Below are positions 1 to 6,266 of a DNA stretch of 11,808 bases, piece by piece. Source of the stretch: a bacterium. Lineage in GTDB: Bacteria > Chlamydiota > Chlamydiia > Chlamydiales > Rhabdochlamydiaceae. A model generated the notes under the pieces. The model made no database searches. It was not told the DNA's origin and saw nothing but the letters and a program-made list of their open reading frames with translations. The position numbers were made by a program, and so were the translations under genes. Numbering within the stretch: the stretch's first letter is position 1; each line of letters starts with the position of its first letter. The DNA lies in assembly GCA_021802305.1 (NCBI GenBank), contig JAKAAD010000026.1:1-11808 (forward strand). The letters run 5' to 3'.

Positions 1-573
1 CCATGCATGTATAGTATGACGCTGCATCTAGATGCGACGGCTTTGATCAAGGAAATCAGAAATAAGAAGATCAAGCTGTACCCAGCGATGATCTATTTGC
101 TCTCTTTGATCGTTAATAAGCATGAGGAATTTCGCACGGCGATAGATCTCAATGGACGTTTGGGCATCTTTGATTTTTTGCATCCTTCCTACACAGTTTT
201 TCAAAAAGAAGAGGAGGCTTTTACATGTATTTGGTCTGAATGGACCCCCTCATTTTTGGAATTTTATCAACGGTATTTAGCGGATATCCAGAACTATGGC
301 GACATCAAAAGCTTTATAGCAAAGTCCAATATGCCGGCAAATGTTTTTAATATCTCAAGTATACCTTGGGTGAGTTTTACGGGATTTAACCTTAACTTGC
401 CAAAGGTCACACATCACCTTTTGCCTATTTTCACTACAGGTAAGTATTTTGATCAGAATGGCAGAACATATTTGCCGATAGCCATTCAAGTACATCATGC
501 TGTTTGCGATGGATTTCACATAGCGCGATTCGTGGATGAACTCCAAGAGGCTATGAATAGATCTCTTGCATAA
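1..573 (+). CDS. cat: Chloramphenicol acetyltransferase (CAT) homologue, 5'-truncated by window edge
   Basis: This is a trimeric cytosolic acetyltransferase of the CAT family, which transfers acetyl from acetyl-CoA to chloramphenicol or a related hydroxyl acceptor. Counting from the ATG at base 7, the signature HHAVCDGFH lies at residues 163-171, so the catalytic His is 164 and its partner Asp is 168. Ser117 (in NISSIPW) and Thr143 (in IFTTGKY) align by position with the active-site Ser148 and Thr174 of CAT-III (numbering from memory). PWVSFTGFNLN and YPAMIYLLS are also typical of the family. The frame is open to base 1, and CPs of usual length (about 213-219 residues) have about 25 more N-terminal residues, so the ATG at 7 is internal. 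The last five codons (NRSLA) lie in a dispersed repeat. The gene converges on sctT. Whether the natural substrate is chloramphenicol cannot be told from sequence. Confidence 0.93.
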   Translation, partial: PCMYSMTLHLDATALIKEIRNKKIKLYPAMIYLLSLIVNKHEEFRTAIDLNGRLGIFDFLHPSYTVFQKEEEAFTCIWSEWTPSFLEFYQRYLADIQNYGDIKSFIAKSNMPANVFNISSIPWVSFTGFNLNLPKVTHHLLPIFTTGKYFDQNGRTYLPIAIQVHHAVCDGFHIARFVDELQEAMNRSLA

Positions 574-585
574 CTAGGCTTCATC
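556..585 (+). repeat. Dispersed repeat, copy A, at the 3' end of cat
   Basis: This 30-bp stretch begins AATAGATCTCTTGCATAAC and ends GGCTTCATC. It matches copy B (2872-2902, minus) at nearly every position apart from a few substitutions and a one-base indel, and copy C (8877-8904, plus) over about 27 bases. It starts inside the last codons of cat and contains the cat stop codon TAA at 571-573. The start resembles the terminal inverted repeats of some IS5-type insertion sequences as I remember them, but no transposase or opposite end is visible. Confidence 0.7.
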
Positions 586-638
586 AAATTCAATGAAAAA
601 AAATCGCCAGATAGACATTAAAAGTAGTGTAATTGATG

Positions 639-672
639 AAAAATTAAGAGGTGCAAAAATGCAACTACCTTA
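639..672 (-). terminator. Weak hairpin with T run downstream of sctT; possible terminator
   Basis: On the minus strand, downstream of the sctT stop, bases 672 to 645 can fold as an imperfect hairpin. The inner stem is TGCA/TGCA and the outer arms are TAAGG../..CTTA with one mismatch and bulges. Five T residues follow at 643-639. It sits between the convergent cat and sctT genes, where a transcript end is expected. The rest of the 136-bp spacer (574-709) is AT-rich and shows nothing else I can name apart from repeat copy A. The fold was judged by eye, without an energy calculation. Confidence 0.28.
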
Positions 673-709
673 TACTCAATAAGTAACAAATCTCGTCCAA
701 ATATGAGAT

Positions 710-1543
710 CTAAATGAGAGCGGTTCGCACCATATACATGATGTGATCGAGCCAACCCATCGTCTGTTTGCTCACTTGTTGCAGGATGAAGTACCACGCA
801 ACCCAAAGGAGAGCAAGTCCTACGAGCGATTGCAATGACATGCCAAGAAAGACGATTTGCACTTGAGGTGCAAGACGATTAGCAATACCCAAAAAGAGCT
901 GAGTCATGAGAATGGCGAGGATCGATGGGGATGCAAGTTGGATTGCAATGGAAAAGATCTTGTGTACGAGAGCCCAGATATTTTGCCAGAAGGTATGGTC
1001 ATAGGTAAAAAATGCGATAGGAACCCACTGGTCTGCTGGAATGGTCGTATACGATTCCACAAAGGCACTCAAATAGTAATAGAGCCCATTCATTTCATAA
1101 AAAAGAGCAATGAGAACGTAGTTGTAGAGAAGGCCTATGTCAGAGCTTTGCTGTTGCGTTGTTGGATCTGTCACTTGCAAGGAGGAAGCCCCGCGCAAAA
1201 AGTCAATCGCAATGCCGGATGATTGCGCAATGTAGAAGGGAACAGATGCGAAAAAGGCAAGGACAAAACCAATGCCCAATTCTTTGATGCAGAGGCCAAT
1301 GTATTCAGAGTTAAAGTCTACTAAAGAAGTTGCCGTCACTGCGACTTTTGGAAGGATGACGATGCTAAAGGCGATCAACAATCCCATTTTTACAGGAGAG
1401 GGAACGCGCACTCCAAAAAAGGGTGCGAGGGCAAGTGTAGGGCCAAGGCGAAGCATTGTAAGGAGAAAGAGAGTGAAAATCGTAAAGGGAGCGCGAGAGG
1501 CAAGTGTAGAAAAAAAAGATAGGTAGGTTTCTGTGGAAGACAT
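710..1543 (-). CDS. sctT: Type III secretion export-gate protein SctT (YscT/CdsT/FliR family)
   Basis: This polytopic inner-membrane protein forms the export gate with SctR and SctS and lets substrates enter the needle channel. It has 277 residues, close to YscT/CdsT proteins. Several long hydrophobic segments are visible, including residues 18-43 and 51-68 and the stretch near the C-terminus around LASPSILAILMTQLFLGIAN. Family-like features include LAPFFG near residue 40, the polar loop with DFLRGASSLQVTDP, and NRLAPQVQI followed by a last hydrophobic pair of segments. It begins with ATG three bases after the sctS stop and is the last gene of the minus-strand secretion block. In Chlamydia the equivalent is CT564, from memory. 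Confidence 0.95.
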   Translation of the reverse strand: MSSTETYLSFFSTLASRAPFTIFTLFLLTMLRLGPTLALAPFFGVRVPSPVKMGLLIAFSIVILPKVAVTATSLVDFNSEYIGLCIKELGIGFVLAFFASVPFYIAQSSGIAIDFLRGASSLQVTDPTTQQQSSDIGLLYNYVLIALFYEMNGLYYYLSAFVESYTTIPADQWVPIAFFTYDHTFWQNIWALVHKIFSIAIQLASPSILAILMTQLFLGIANRLAPQVQIVFLGMSLQSLVGLALLWVAWYFILQQVSKQTMGWLDHIMYMVRTALI

Positions 1544-1546
1544 TGC

Positions 1547-1813
1547 TTACAAACCCCAATTGGGGAAATTGAGGAAGATATTGCTGGTAAAATTGGCAAT
1601 TTGTGAAGCTAACCATCCCCCAATGACAAAGACGGAAAGAATCACCGCAAAGAGTTTTACCATGAACGAGAGCGTTTGTTCTTGTACTTGAGTCGCTGCT
1701 TGTAAGATAGCAACAAACAGTCCAAGGAGCGTACTAATAAGAATCGGAGGGCCTGATAGAAGTAAGATTAAGAGCAACGCACGGTACGCAAGGGAGTGGA
1801 TTTCACTGCCCAT
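1547..1813 (-). CDS. sctS: Type III secretion export-gate protein SctS (YscS/CdsS/FliQ family)
   Basis: This small two-helix inner-membrane protein of the export gate assembles with SctR and SctT. From the ATG at 1813 it has 88 residues, with hydrophobic segments at about 8-33 and 50-72 and the strongly conserved central motif ILQAATQVQEQTLSF. I chose this start because the distance from Met to the PP pair (residues 22-23) equals that in YscS-type proteins. The frame continues upstream with other ATGs at 1825, 1837 and 1885. The one at 1837 has a GGTGATC directly upstream, overlapping the sctR stop, that could act as a ribosome-binding site and would add eight residues. The last codon is three bases from the sctT start. 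Confidence 0.94.
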   Translation of the reverse strand: MGSEIHSLAYRALLLILLLSGPPILISTLLGLFVAILQAATQVQEQTLSFMVKLFAVILSVFVIGGWLASQIANFTSNIFLNFPNWGL

Positions 1814-1842
1814 AATACTGCTCATCAACAAAAACATAATGA

Positions 1843-2637
1843 TCACCGAAACGAAAGTACTAGGCCATTGATAATCAAGGTCCAACCATCAACCATGACG
1901 AAGAGCAATAATTTTAAGGGAAGGGCAATGGTCAAAGGAGATAACATCATCATCCCCATTGCAAGCAAAATGTTAGAAGTGACGAGGTCGATCACGAAAA
2001 AGGGAAGATAGATCAGAACTCCAATTTCAAAGGCAGCCTTGAGTTGCGATGTAATAAATGTAGGAACAAGGACTATATAGTCTGTCTCTTTTAAGCTTGC
2101 TCGAAAGGCTTCGGGGAGCGCACGATGAGCAAGTTGAAAAAAGCTCGAGAGTGTCCCTGCAGAGGAGTTTTTTACTAAAAATGTCCGCATGGGTTCTTTA
2201 ATTAAATCCATGACCGCAACGAGGTTTGTTGCACTTGCCGAAGAAAAAAGGGAAGCAGGGGGCTGCTTGCTCATATATTCTTCTCCAATCTTGTACATCG
2301 TATACCCTGTTGGAAACATGACAAAGAGCGTCATGAGGATTGCAATGCCGTTGAGTACTTGGTTAGGTGGTGCTTGCTGTACACCAATAGCATTCCGAAG
2401 GAGAGCGAGAACCACGATGATCTTTGTGTAAGAGGTAAGCAAGAGAATTGCGAAGGGAAGAAGCGCTAATGCAGTGACAGCAACGAGCTCTTGAACTACT
2501 GTGGGAGGAGTGTGAGTGGTAGGAATATTCTCTGCAAGAAGTCCTTCAGGAGGAAGAATCGCAGCTTCACCAGCTCCCAAGCAAATACTTGAGATGCAAC
2601 CTATGATAAAGAGAAGAGTGAAAAGCAGTCGTAGCAT
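1843..2637 (-). CDS. sctR: Type III secretion export-gate protein SctR (YscR/CdsR/FliP family)
   Basis: This is the core inner-membrane subunit of the export gate. From ATG 2637 it has 264 residues. An N-terminal signal sequence (residues 1-23, MLRLLFTLLFIIG then GAGEA) is followed by a periplasmic linker, and then by family blocks: TSYTKIIVVLALLRNAIG at 68-85, PPNQVLNGIAILMTLFVM at 90-107, AFEIGVLIYLPFFVIDLV at 202-219 and SPLTIALPLKLLLF at 233-246. The reading frame is open for 85 more codons upstream, to 2892. That extension comes from the 2638-2897 insert, would bury the signal sequence and resembles no SctR I know, so I reject it. No clear ribosome-binding site precedes ATG 2637 (the bases before it read CAGTAGACTTGTAT), so the start is likely but not certain. 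The stop is upstream of the sctS start. Confidence 0.94.
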   Translation of the reverse strand: MLRLLFTLLFIIGCISSICLGAGEAAILPPEGLLAENIPTTHTPPTVVQELVAVTALALLPFAILLLTSYTKIIVVLALLRNAIGVQQAPPNQVLNGIAILMTLFVMFPTGYTMYKIGEEYMSKQPPASLFSSASATNLVAVMDLIKEPMRTFLVKNSSAGTLSSFFQLAHRALPEAFRASLKETDYIVLVPTFITSQLKAAFEIGVLIYLPFFVIDLVTSNILLAMGMMMLSPLTIALPLKLLLFVMVDGWTLIINGLVLSFR

Positions 2638-2897
2638 ATACAAGTCTACTGAGCATAGTGAGAGAAAGGGGTTTTGCGCAAGACGCCATTCCGAGGACCT
2701 TGATAGGAAATTTTTCCAAGGTAATCGGTATGCGTCGCTTGCTCCCATCTTTTTGCGAAGGACTTTCCGTAAGGATTGGACAAACAATGAATAATGATGA
2801 TTTGTTTTTGGCAAAACGTCCAATGTATCGTACATTGAACAACAAAATCGGCCAAAATAATCCCCAAAATCGATGAAGCCTTCGTTACGCAAGAGGT
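2638..2897 (-). other. Non-coding insert splitting sctL and sctR
   Basis: These 260 bp separate sctL from the preferred sctR start, whereas the preceding gene pairs overlap by four bases. The sctL-proximal end is repeat copy B. A perfect 7-bp inverted repeat lies at 2821-2837, and an imperfect hairpin (GGAAA/TTTCC with flanking CCTT/AAGG) at about 2698-2721. Most reading frames are open across about 2660-2795, yet none of the translations resembles a protein or transposase that I recognise. It may be the decayed remnant of an insertion element or degenerated coding sequence. It might carry a promoter for sctRST, but I see no convincing -35/-10 pair. Confidence 0.6.
2821..2837. repeat. Perfect inverted repeat CAATGTA-TCG-TACATTG
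   Basis: Two 7-bp arms are separated by three bases, inside the sctL-sctR spacer and about 185 bp upstream of the sctR start. It could be an operator half-site pair or a small stem. A 7-bp dyad with a short loop can occur by chance in 12 kb, so its function is uncertain. Confidence 0.35.
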
Positions 2898-2902
2898 CTA
2901 TT
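2872..2902 (-). repeat. Dispersed repeat, copy B, at the 3' end of sctL
   Basis: Read on the minus strand from 2902 this begins AATAGACCTCTTGCGTAAC and ends GGCTTCATC at 2872. It shares both ends with copy A and its first 15 bases exactly with copy C. The TAG stop codon of sctL (2900-2898) lies within its first five bases. It forms the sctL-proximal border of the 260-bp insert. No matching inverted copy is visible at the sctR side. Confidence 0.7.
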
Positions 2903-3518
2903 GTTTGGCAAATTTTCTAAAGGCCATTTCAAGAGCGCGCCATTGATTGTCCAAAGTGGCATTGATAATGCCGCTTTCCGTTTCGATGATACAACCACCC
3001 TGCTCGATATCAGGTCGTTCTGCAATTTTTAATACTTGCACATGCTCGAGGATTTCTTTAATGCGTTCTTTTTCCTTTTCAAGAAGTTCTTTATCTGCTT
3101 TGTGTACGTAGATCGTGAAACGTGCATTTTGAGCGATGGGAGCAATGGCTGCTAAGACGATGTTGACGATGGCTTCCGGACGCGTTTTGAGTTCTCCTGC
3201 GACAATTTTTTTCGCTGCGCTCAAGGCAAGAGGGAGGACTTTTTTTTGCATTTCCATTTCAAGCGATTTGATGCGTGCATCGAAATAGAGGAGATGCTCA
3301 TTAAAGGCGGTTAATCCTTCTTGGAATCCTTTTTCTTTTGCTTGCTCTCGAAGAATTTCGCACTCTTTTTTTGTCTCTTCAAGAAGAGTTTCTGCATCTT
3401 GAGTCGCGGTGTGGATGATCTCCTTAGTTTCGATCAATATGGTCAGAGTATCCGCGGGAAGGATTTTTTCTCCTTTGGCAAGGCGGATTTCTTTGTGGTT
3501 GAAAAGAGCTAGCTTCAT
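2898..3518 (-). CDS. sctL: Type III secretion stator protein SctL (YscL/CdsL/FliH family)
   Basis: This cytosolic protein holds and regulates the SctN ATPase and links it to the sorting platform. It has 206 residues. The region from about 35 to 95 is charged and probably helical/coiled coil (DAETLLEETKKECEILREQ). The C-terminal half carries the HrpE/YscL/FliH domain, with AAKKIVAGELKTRPEAI at about 101-117 and the typical end GGCIIETESGIINATLDNQW at about 174-193. Its ATG overlaps the sctK-like stop by four bases (ATGA), and AAGGAG lies seven to eight bases upstream, so translational coupling is likely. Its stop TAG falls within repeat copy B, so the last codon or codons may have been set by that insertion. 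Confidence 0.93.
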   Translation of the reverse strand: MKLALFNHKEIRLAKGEKILPADTLTILIETKEIIHTATQDAETLLEETKKECEILREQAKEKGFQEGLTAFNEHLLYFDARIKSLEMEMQKKVLPLALSAAKKIVAGELKTRPEAIVNIVLAAIAPIAQNARFTIYVHKADKELLEKEKERIKEILEHVQVLKIAERPDIEQGGCIIETESGIINATLDNQWRALEMAFRKFAKQ

Positions 3519-4375
3519 AATTGTGCTCCTTGCATGGATGCGAGCAAGGACGTTGCCTGTTTGATGAGGAGTTCGCTGATTCGAGGGGTATCCAGGGGAG
3601 TGCAGAACGAAATCAACTTTTCCCCATGTTGTACATCGAGATGATGCGCAAGATGCCAGAGAAGATCTGGGTGCAAATCAACAAGTGCTTTTGCCAGGCG
3701 ATTTAATCCTCGTTCGCGCAATTGTACTTGCAAAATCGTGGGATCGCCGGACCAATTTTTTAAAAGAGGATGACGAAATACGACGGGCTCTTTCGCATGG
3801 GTGATCGTTTGTAGGAGTGTGTATTGCGGTTTTGTAAGTACTTCGTAAATCGCTTTGAGTTTTGCAGCTCCAATGATCGTTCGTACTTCTACGGCAAGGT
3901 CGTGCATGCTCAAAAGGTCGATGAAGCTCAACACGTCCTTCATGCTCAATGAGAGGAGTTGATTGAGTGGGTGAGCTGGAAGGCAGTCGGGAGGGCATCT
4001 CTCTTCCTTGGACACCATCTCCATGAGTGTTTTGCGCAAAAAGACGCGCCCGAGAGCAGAAGGAGAGGGAATGTGATTCGTAAAGAGAAGCAGGCTTTGT
4101 AATTCTTTTACAGATTCTTGGGAAAGCGCACTGAGAAAGAGCCCAATTTCTCCCTTGGGAAGGGTGCGCATCAAAGGAGCAATCCAAGTAGCATGGATGT
4201 TCGAGAGTTCTTCCTCTTTGGAGGGGATGCCTTTCGTAAGATCTCGAGACATGAGGGGAGCTCTTTGGAGATCATCGAGAGCGTCCTTCGATAGGAAATT
4301 GAGAAGAGCATTTTTTTCTTTAGGAGGGAGTGTGTCGAGAAAAGCGCGGCAGGTAGCAATCACTCCTTCGTTCAC
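3515..4375 (-). CDS. SctK-like type III secretion protein between sctJ and sctL (CT560-like position)
   Basis: This is a soluble, mostly helical protein of 286 residues with no signal sequence and no membrane segment. It lies between sctJ and sctL, where chlamydial genomes carry the poorly annotated CT560 and where other systems carry SctK, the adaptor between the SctD/SctJ ring and the SctQ sorting platform. It starts with GTG: the stop of sctJ and the start overlap as GTGA, and GAGGAAG lies upstream. Features include LPPKEKNALLNFLS near the N-terminus and RGLNRLAKALVDLHPDLLWHL near 225-245. The function is inferred from position and size. I do not recognise a diagnostic motif, so SctK is a proposal. 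Confidence 0.75.
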   Translation of the reverse strand: MNEGVIATCRAFLDTLPPKEKNALLNFLSKDALDDLQRAPLMSRDLTKGIPSKEEELSNIHATWIAPLMRTLPKGEIGLFLSALSQESVKELQSLLLFTNHIPSPSALGRVFLRKTLMEMVSKEERCPPDCLPAHPLNQLLSLSMKDVLSFIDLLSMHDLAVEVRTIIGAAKLKAIYEVLTKPQYTLLQTITHAKEPVVFRHPLLKNWSGDPTILQVQLRERGLNRLAKALVDLHPDLLWHLAHHLDVQHGEKLISFCTPLDTPRISELLIKQATSLLASMQGAQL

Positions 4376-5277
4376 GGTGCTTCTTCCTCTTTTTCTTCTT
4401 TGTCATTCGGCCAAGGAGCTAGCGTAAGGAGAGCTCTATACCCCCCTTTTTTGAGCAAAGGATAGGATTTCCATAGGAGCCAGCAGCTCGTTAAGAAGAA
4501 GAGGATGAGGAGTACGAGAATGGTGAACACGAGTCCTCGGAATCGATGGGCAGATGTTTTGGTCATCACAATGGACCAGATGCTCACGTATTCGAATTCT
4601 TTTTGTAGGGGTTCGATCATGGGAGTAGGCGAAAGCTCTGCAAGGCGAGCGCGGTCAGAGACAACCGTTACGTCATTGATATCCAATCCCGCAATGCTTC
4701 CTGCTACGAGTCGTTTGATCTTGGAGATGAGGTGGCTATTGGGATCATCAAGGACGCCTTGGTGCTTGACATAGACAGCAGCCGTAATCCTTTTGGGGGT
4801 GGTTTGCGCCGTGCCTATTGTTGCTGTTGCCGGTTCCGCAGCTGGAAACGAAATTTGCACAGTTGCATCTATGACGCCATCGATTCCGCGGATCATATTG
4901 GAAATCTGTTCAGCAAGGCCAGCTTGATAGCGGATGTTTTCTTCCGTAGCACTTGTCATGAGGCCGGAAGCACCGAAGAGATCGAGAAGAGTAGTTCCTC
5001 TTTTTCTCGGAAGCCCTACGTGATTCAGAAGAGCCATTGCTTCCGTTGCTTTCTCTTGAGGGACACTAATACTCCAGCGCGTTTCTGCCGATGCACCCGC
5101 CATCGCAGAAGCCATGGCAACTTTTGTGGCAAGAATGTTTCGGCTCGCTAAATAGACGATAATCTCATTTGCCTCTCGTTCGTCGACATTATTAATCACT
5201 GTGACCAAACTCGCGCATGAGCTTAAGAAGAGTAAAGCAAAACTGCAAAAAAGAAGACGTACTCGCTTGAAGAACAT
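4372..5277 (-). CDS. sctJ: Type III secretion inner-ring lipoprotein SctJ (YscJ/CdsJ/FliF family)
   Basis: This protein forms the inner-membrane ring of the secretion basal body. It has 301 residues. A lipoprotein signal ends in LFLSSC, so the acylated Cys is residue 21. Two ring-building domains follow, with VDEREANEIIVYLASRNI at 31-48 and GLPRKRGTTLLDLFGASGLM at 88-107, then RYQAGLAEQISNMIRGIDGV at 117-136 and IKRLVAGSIAGLDINDVTVV at 187-206. A C-terminal transmembrane helix spans about 248-268, and the tail ends in an acidic KEEKEEEAP. ATG 5277 has AAGGAAGTGG just upstream. The stop overlaps the next gene's GTG by four bases. It is the first secretion gene of the block and lies 16 bases after the glycosyltransferase stop. 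Confidence 0.95.
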   Translation of the reverse strand: MFFKRVRLLFCSFALLFLSSCASLVTVINNVDEREANEIIVYLASRNILATKVAMASAMAGASAETRWSISVPQEKATEAMALLNHVGLPRKRGTTLLDLFGASGLMTSATEENIRYQAGLAEQISNMIRGIDGVIDATVQISFPAAEPATATIGTAQTTPKRITAAVYVKHQGVLDDPNSHLISKIKRLVAGSIAGLDINDVTVVSDRARLAELSPTPMIEPLQKEFEYVSIWSIVMTKTSAHRFRGLVFTILVLLILFFLTSCWLLWKSYPLLKKGGYRALLTLAPWPNDKEEKEEEAP

Positions 5278-5293
5278 ACCCCACTTCCTTATA

Positions 5294-6262
5294 TCAATTT
5301 TTTCGAGCGCGCGTCAACCATAAGGGCCCGCCATCAAATCGCCTGAGTGCGTAGTCCCAGATGCCGCATATCGAAGCACAGTATCGTAGCATGCGATCTC
5401 TTTTTTCATGCGTATTTTTTCTTCGAAGGATGTAGTGTAAAGCTGCATATTCCAAGCTTTTTAAGAGAGCAAGTTTTGCTTGGCGGATACCTTCTTTGCG
5501 CAAAAGTTGCAATAGCGCTCTCCAGCGATTTGTTGCAGGAAAATGTTTTTCGATCCAAAGCAGTCTTCCGCGCCAATAAAAATAAGCTGCGTGAGGTTTC
5601 CCTCCGCGAAAGGAAGCAGAACCTTTATGCCAAATGTGGGCTGTAGGGCAGTTTTGTATGGAAAATCCATGATTTCGTGCACGGGCACAAAAGTCTGCCT
5701 CTTCCCAAAAAAGGAAAAATCGCGACTCCAGCAGGCCGATTTGTTGAAATACTTCTCGTTTTACTAAAATGCCGGCTCCACATACATAATCGAGTTCTAC
5801 GGGGCTAGAGGTCATCTGTTCTCCTTTGCCAATAAGATCAAATTCCATGCGTTCTGGATTCCACTTTCCGCCTAAATGATCGAGACGATCCGTCTCATCG
5901 AGGCGATAAACGGTAGCGCCTAGAATTCCGGGATTTGATTGCGTGCGGAGCATCGCTTCCAATTGTTGCAAAAGATCCGGGGCTACAACCGTATCATTGT
6001 TCAGAAGAAAGATGTACTCAGCATCTCCACAAAGAGCATGTCGAATTCCTACGTTGTTTCCTTCAGCAAATCCCAAGTTGCGGTCATTTTGAAGAATGGT
6101 GACTTCGGGAAATGCAGTGCGAAAATACGGGACAGAGTCGTCTGTAGAAGCGTTATCAACAAGGATGATCTCGCAGCTTCCGTCGAGCTTGCGCAAAGAA
6201 GTTAAACATTTTGCAGTATCTTCTTTTCCATTCCAGTTCAAGACAACGATGCAAAATTTCAC
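5294..6262 (-). CDS. GT2-family glycosyltransferase (rhamnosyltransferase-like)
   Basis: This GT-A fold enzyme transfers a sugar from a nucleotide sugar, most likely to a surface glycan or lipid acceptor. It has 322 residues. The start VVLNWNG (6-12), DNAST (36-40), the metal-binding NND at 88-90 and FFLFWEEADFCARARNHGF at 182-200 are typical of the bacterial GT2 rhamnosyltransferase-like group. FRGG and YFYWRGRLLW at 218-236 also fit. There is no strong membrane helix, so it probably acts on the cytoplasmic face. The start is GTG, four bases after the upstream DHODH-like stop, which suggests one transcript. It may also read through into sctJ. Acceptor and donor sugars cannot be told from the sequence. 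Confidence 0.88.
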   Translation of the reverse strand: MKFCIVVLNWNGKEDTAKCLTSLRKLDGSCEIILVDNASTDDSVPYFRTAFPEVTILQNDRNLGFAEGNNVGIRHALCGDAEYIFLLNNDTVVAPDLLQQLEAMLRTQSNPGILGATVYRLDETDRLDHLGGKWNPERMEFDLIGKGEQMTSSPVELDYVCGAGILVKREVFQQIGLLESRFFLFWEEADFCARARNHGFSIQNCPTAHIWHKGSASFRGGKPHAAYFYWRGRLLWIEKHFPATNRWRALLQLLRKEGIRQAKLALLKSLEYAALHYILRRKNTHEKRDRMLRYCASICGIWDYALRRFDGGPLWLTRARKN

Positions 6263-6266
6263 GCTA

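Noticed and set aside
857..1222. 121-codon plus-strand ORF antisense to sctT
   Set aside because: It is the complement of membrane-helix codons of sctT and resembles nothing known.
2646..2876. Transposase gene remnant in the sctL-sctR insert
   Set aside because: I read the translations in several frames and found no DDE-type motif or other transposase-like block; only the repeat itself suggests a mobile element.
3678..4187. 169-codon minus-strand ORF in another frame of the sctK-like gene
   Set aside because: It lies wholly inside the better supported 3515-4375 gene, has a repetitive Arg/Ser/His composition and no recognisable domain.
4732..5151. 139-codon plus-strand ORF antisense to sctJ
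   Set aside because: sctJ is unmistakable here; the antisense translation has many Cys/Arg/Ser and no family features.
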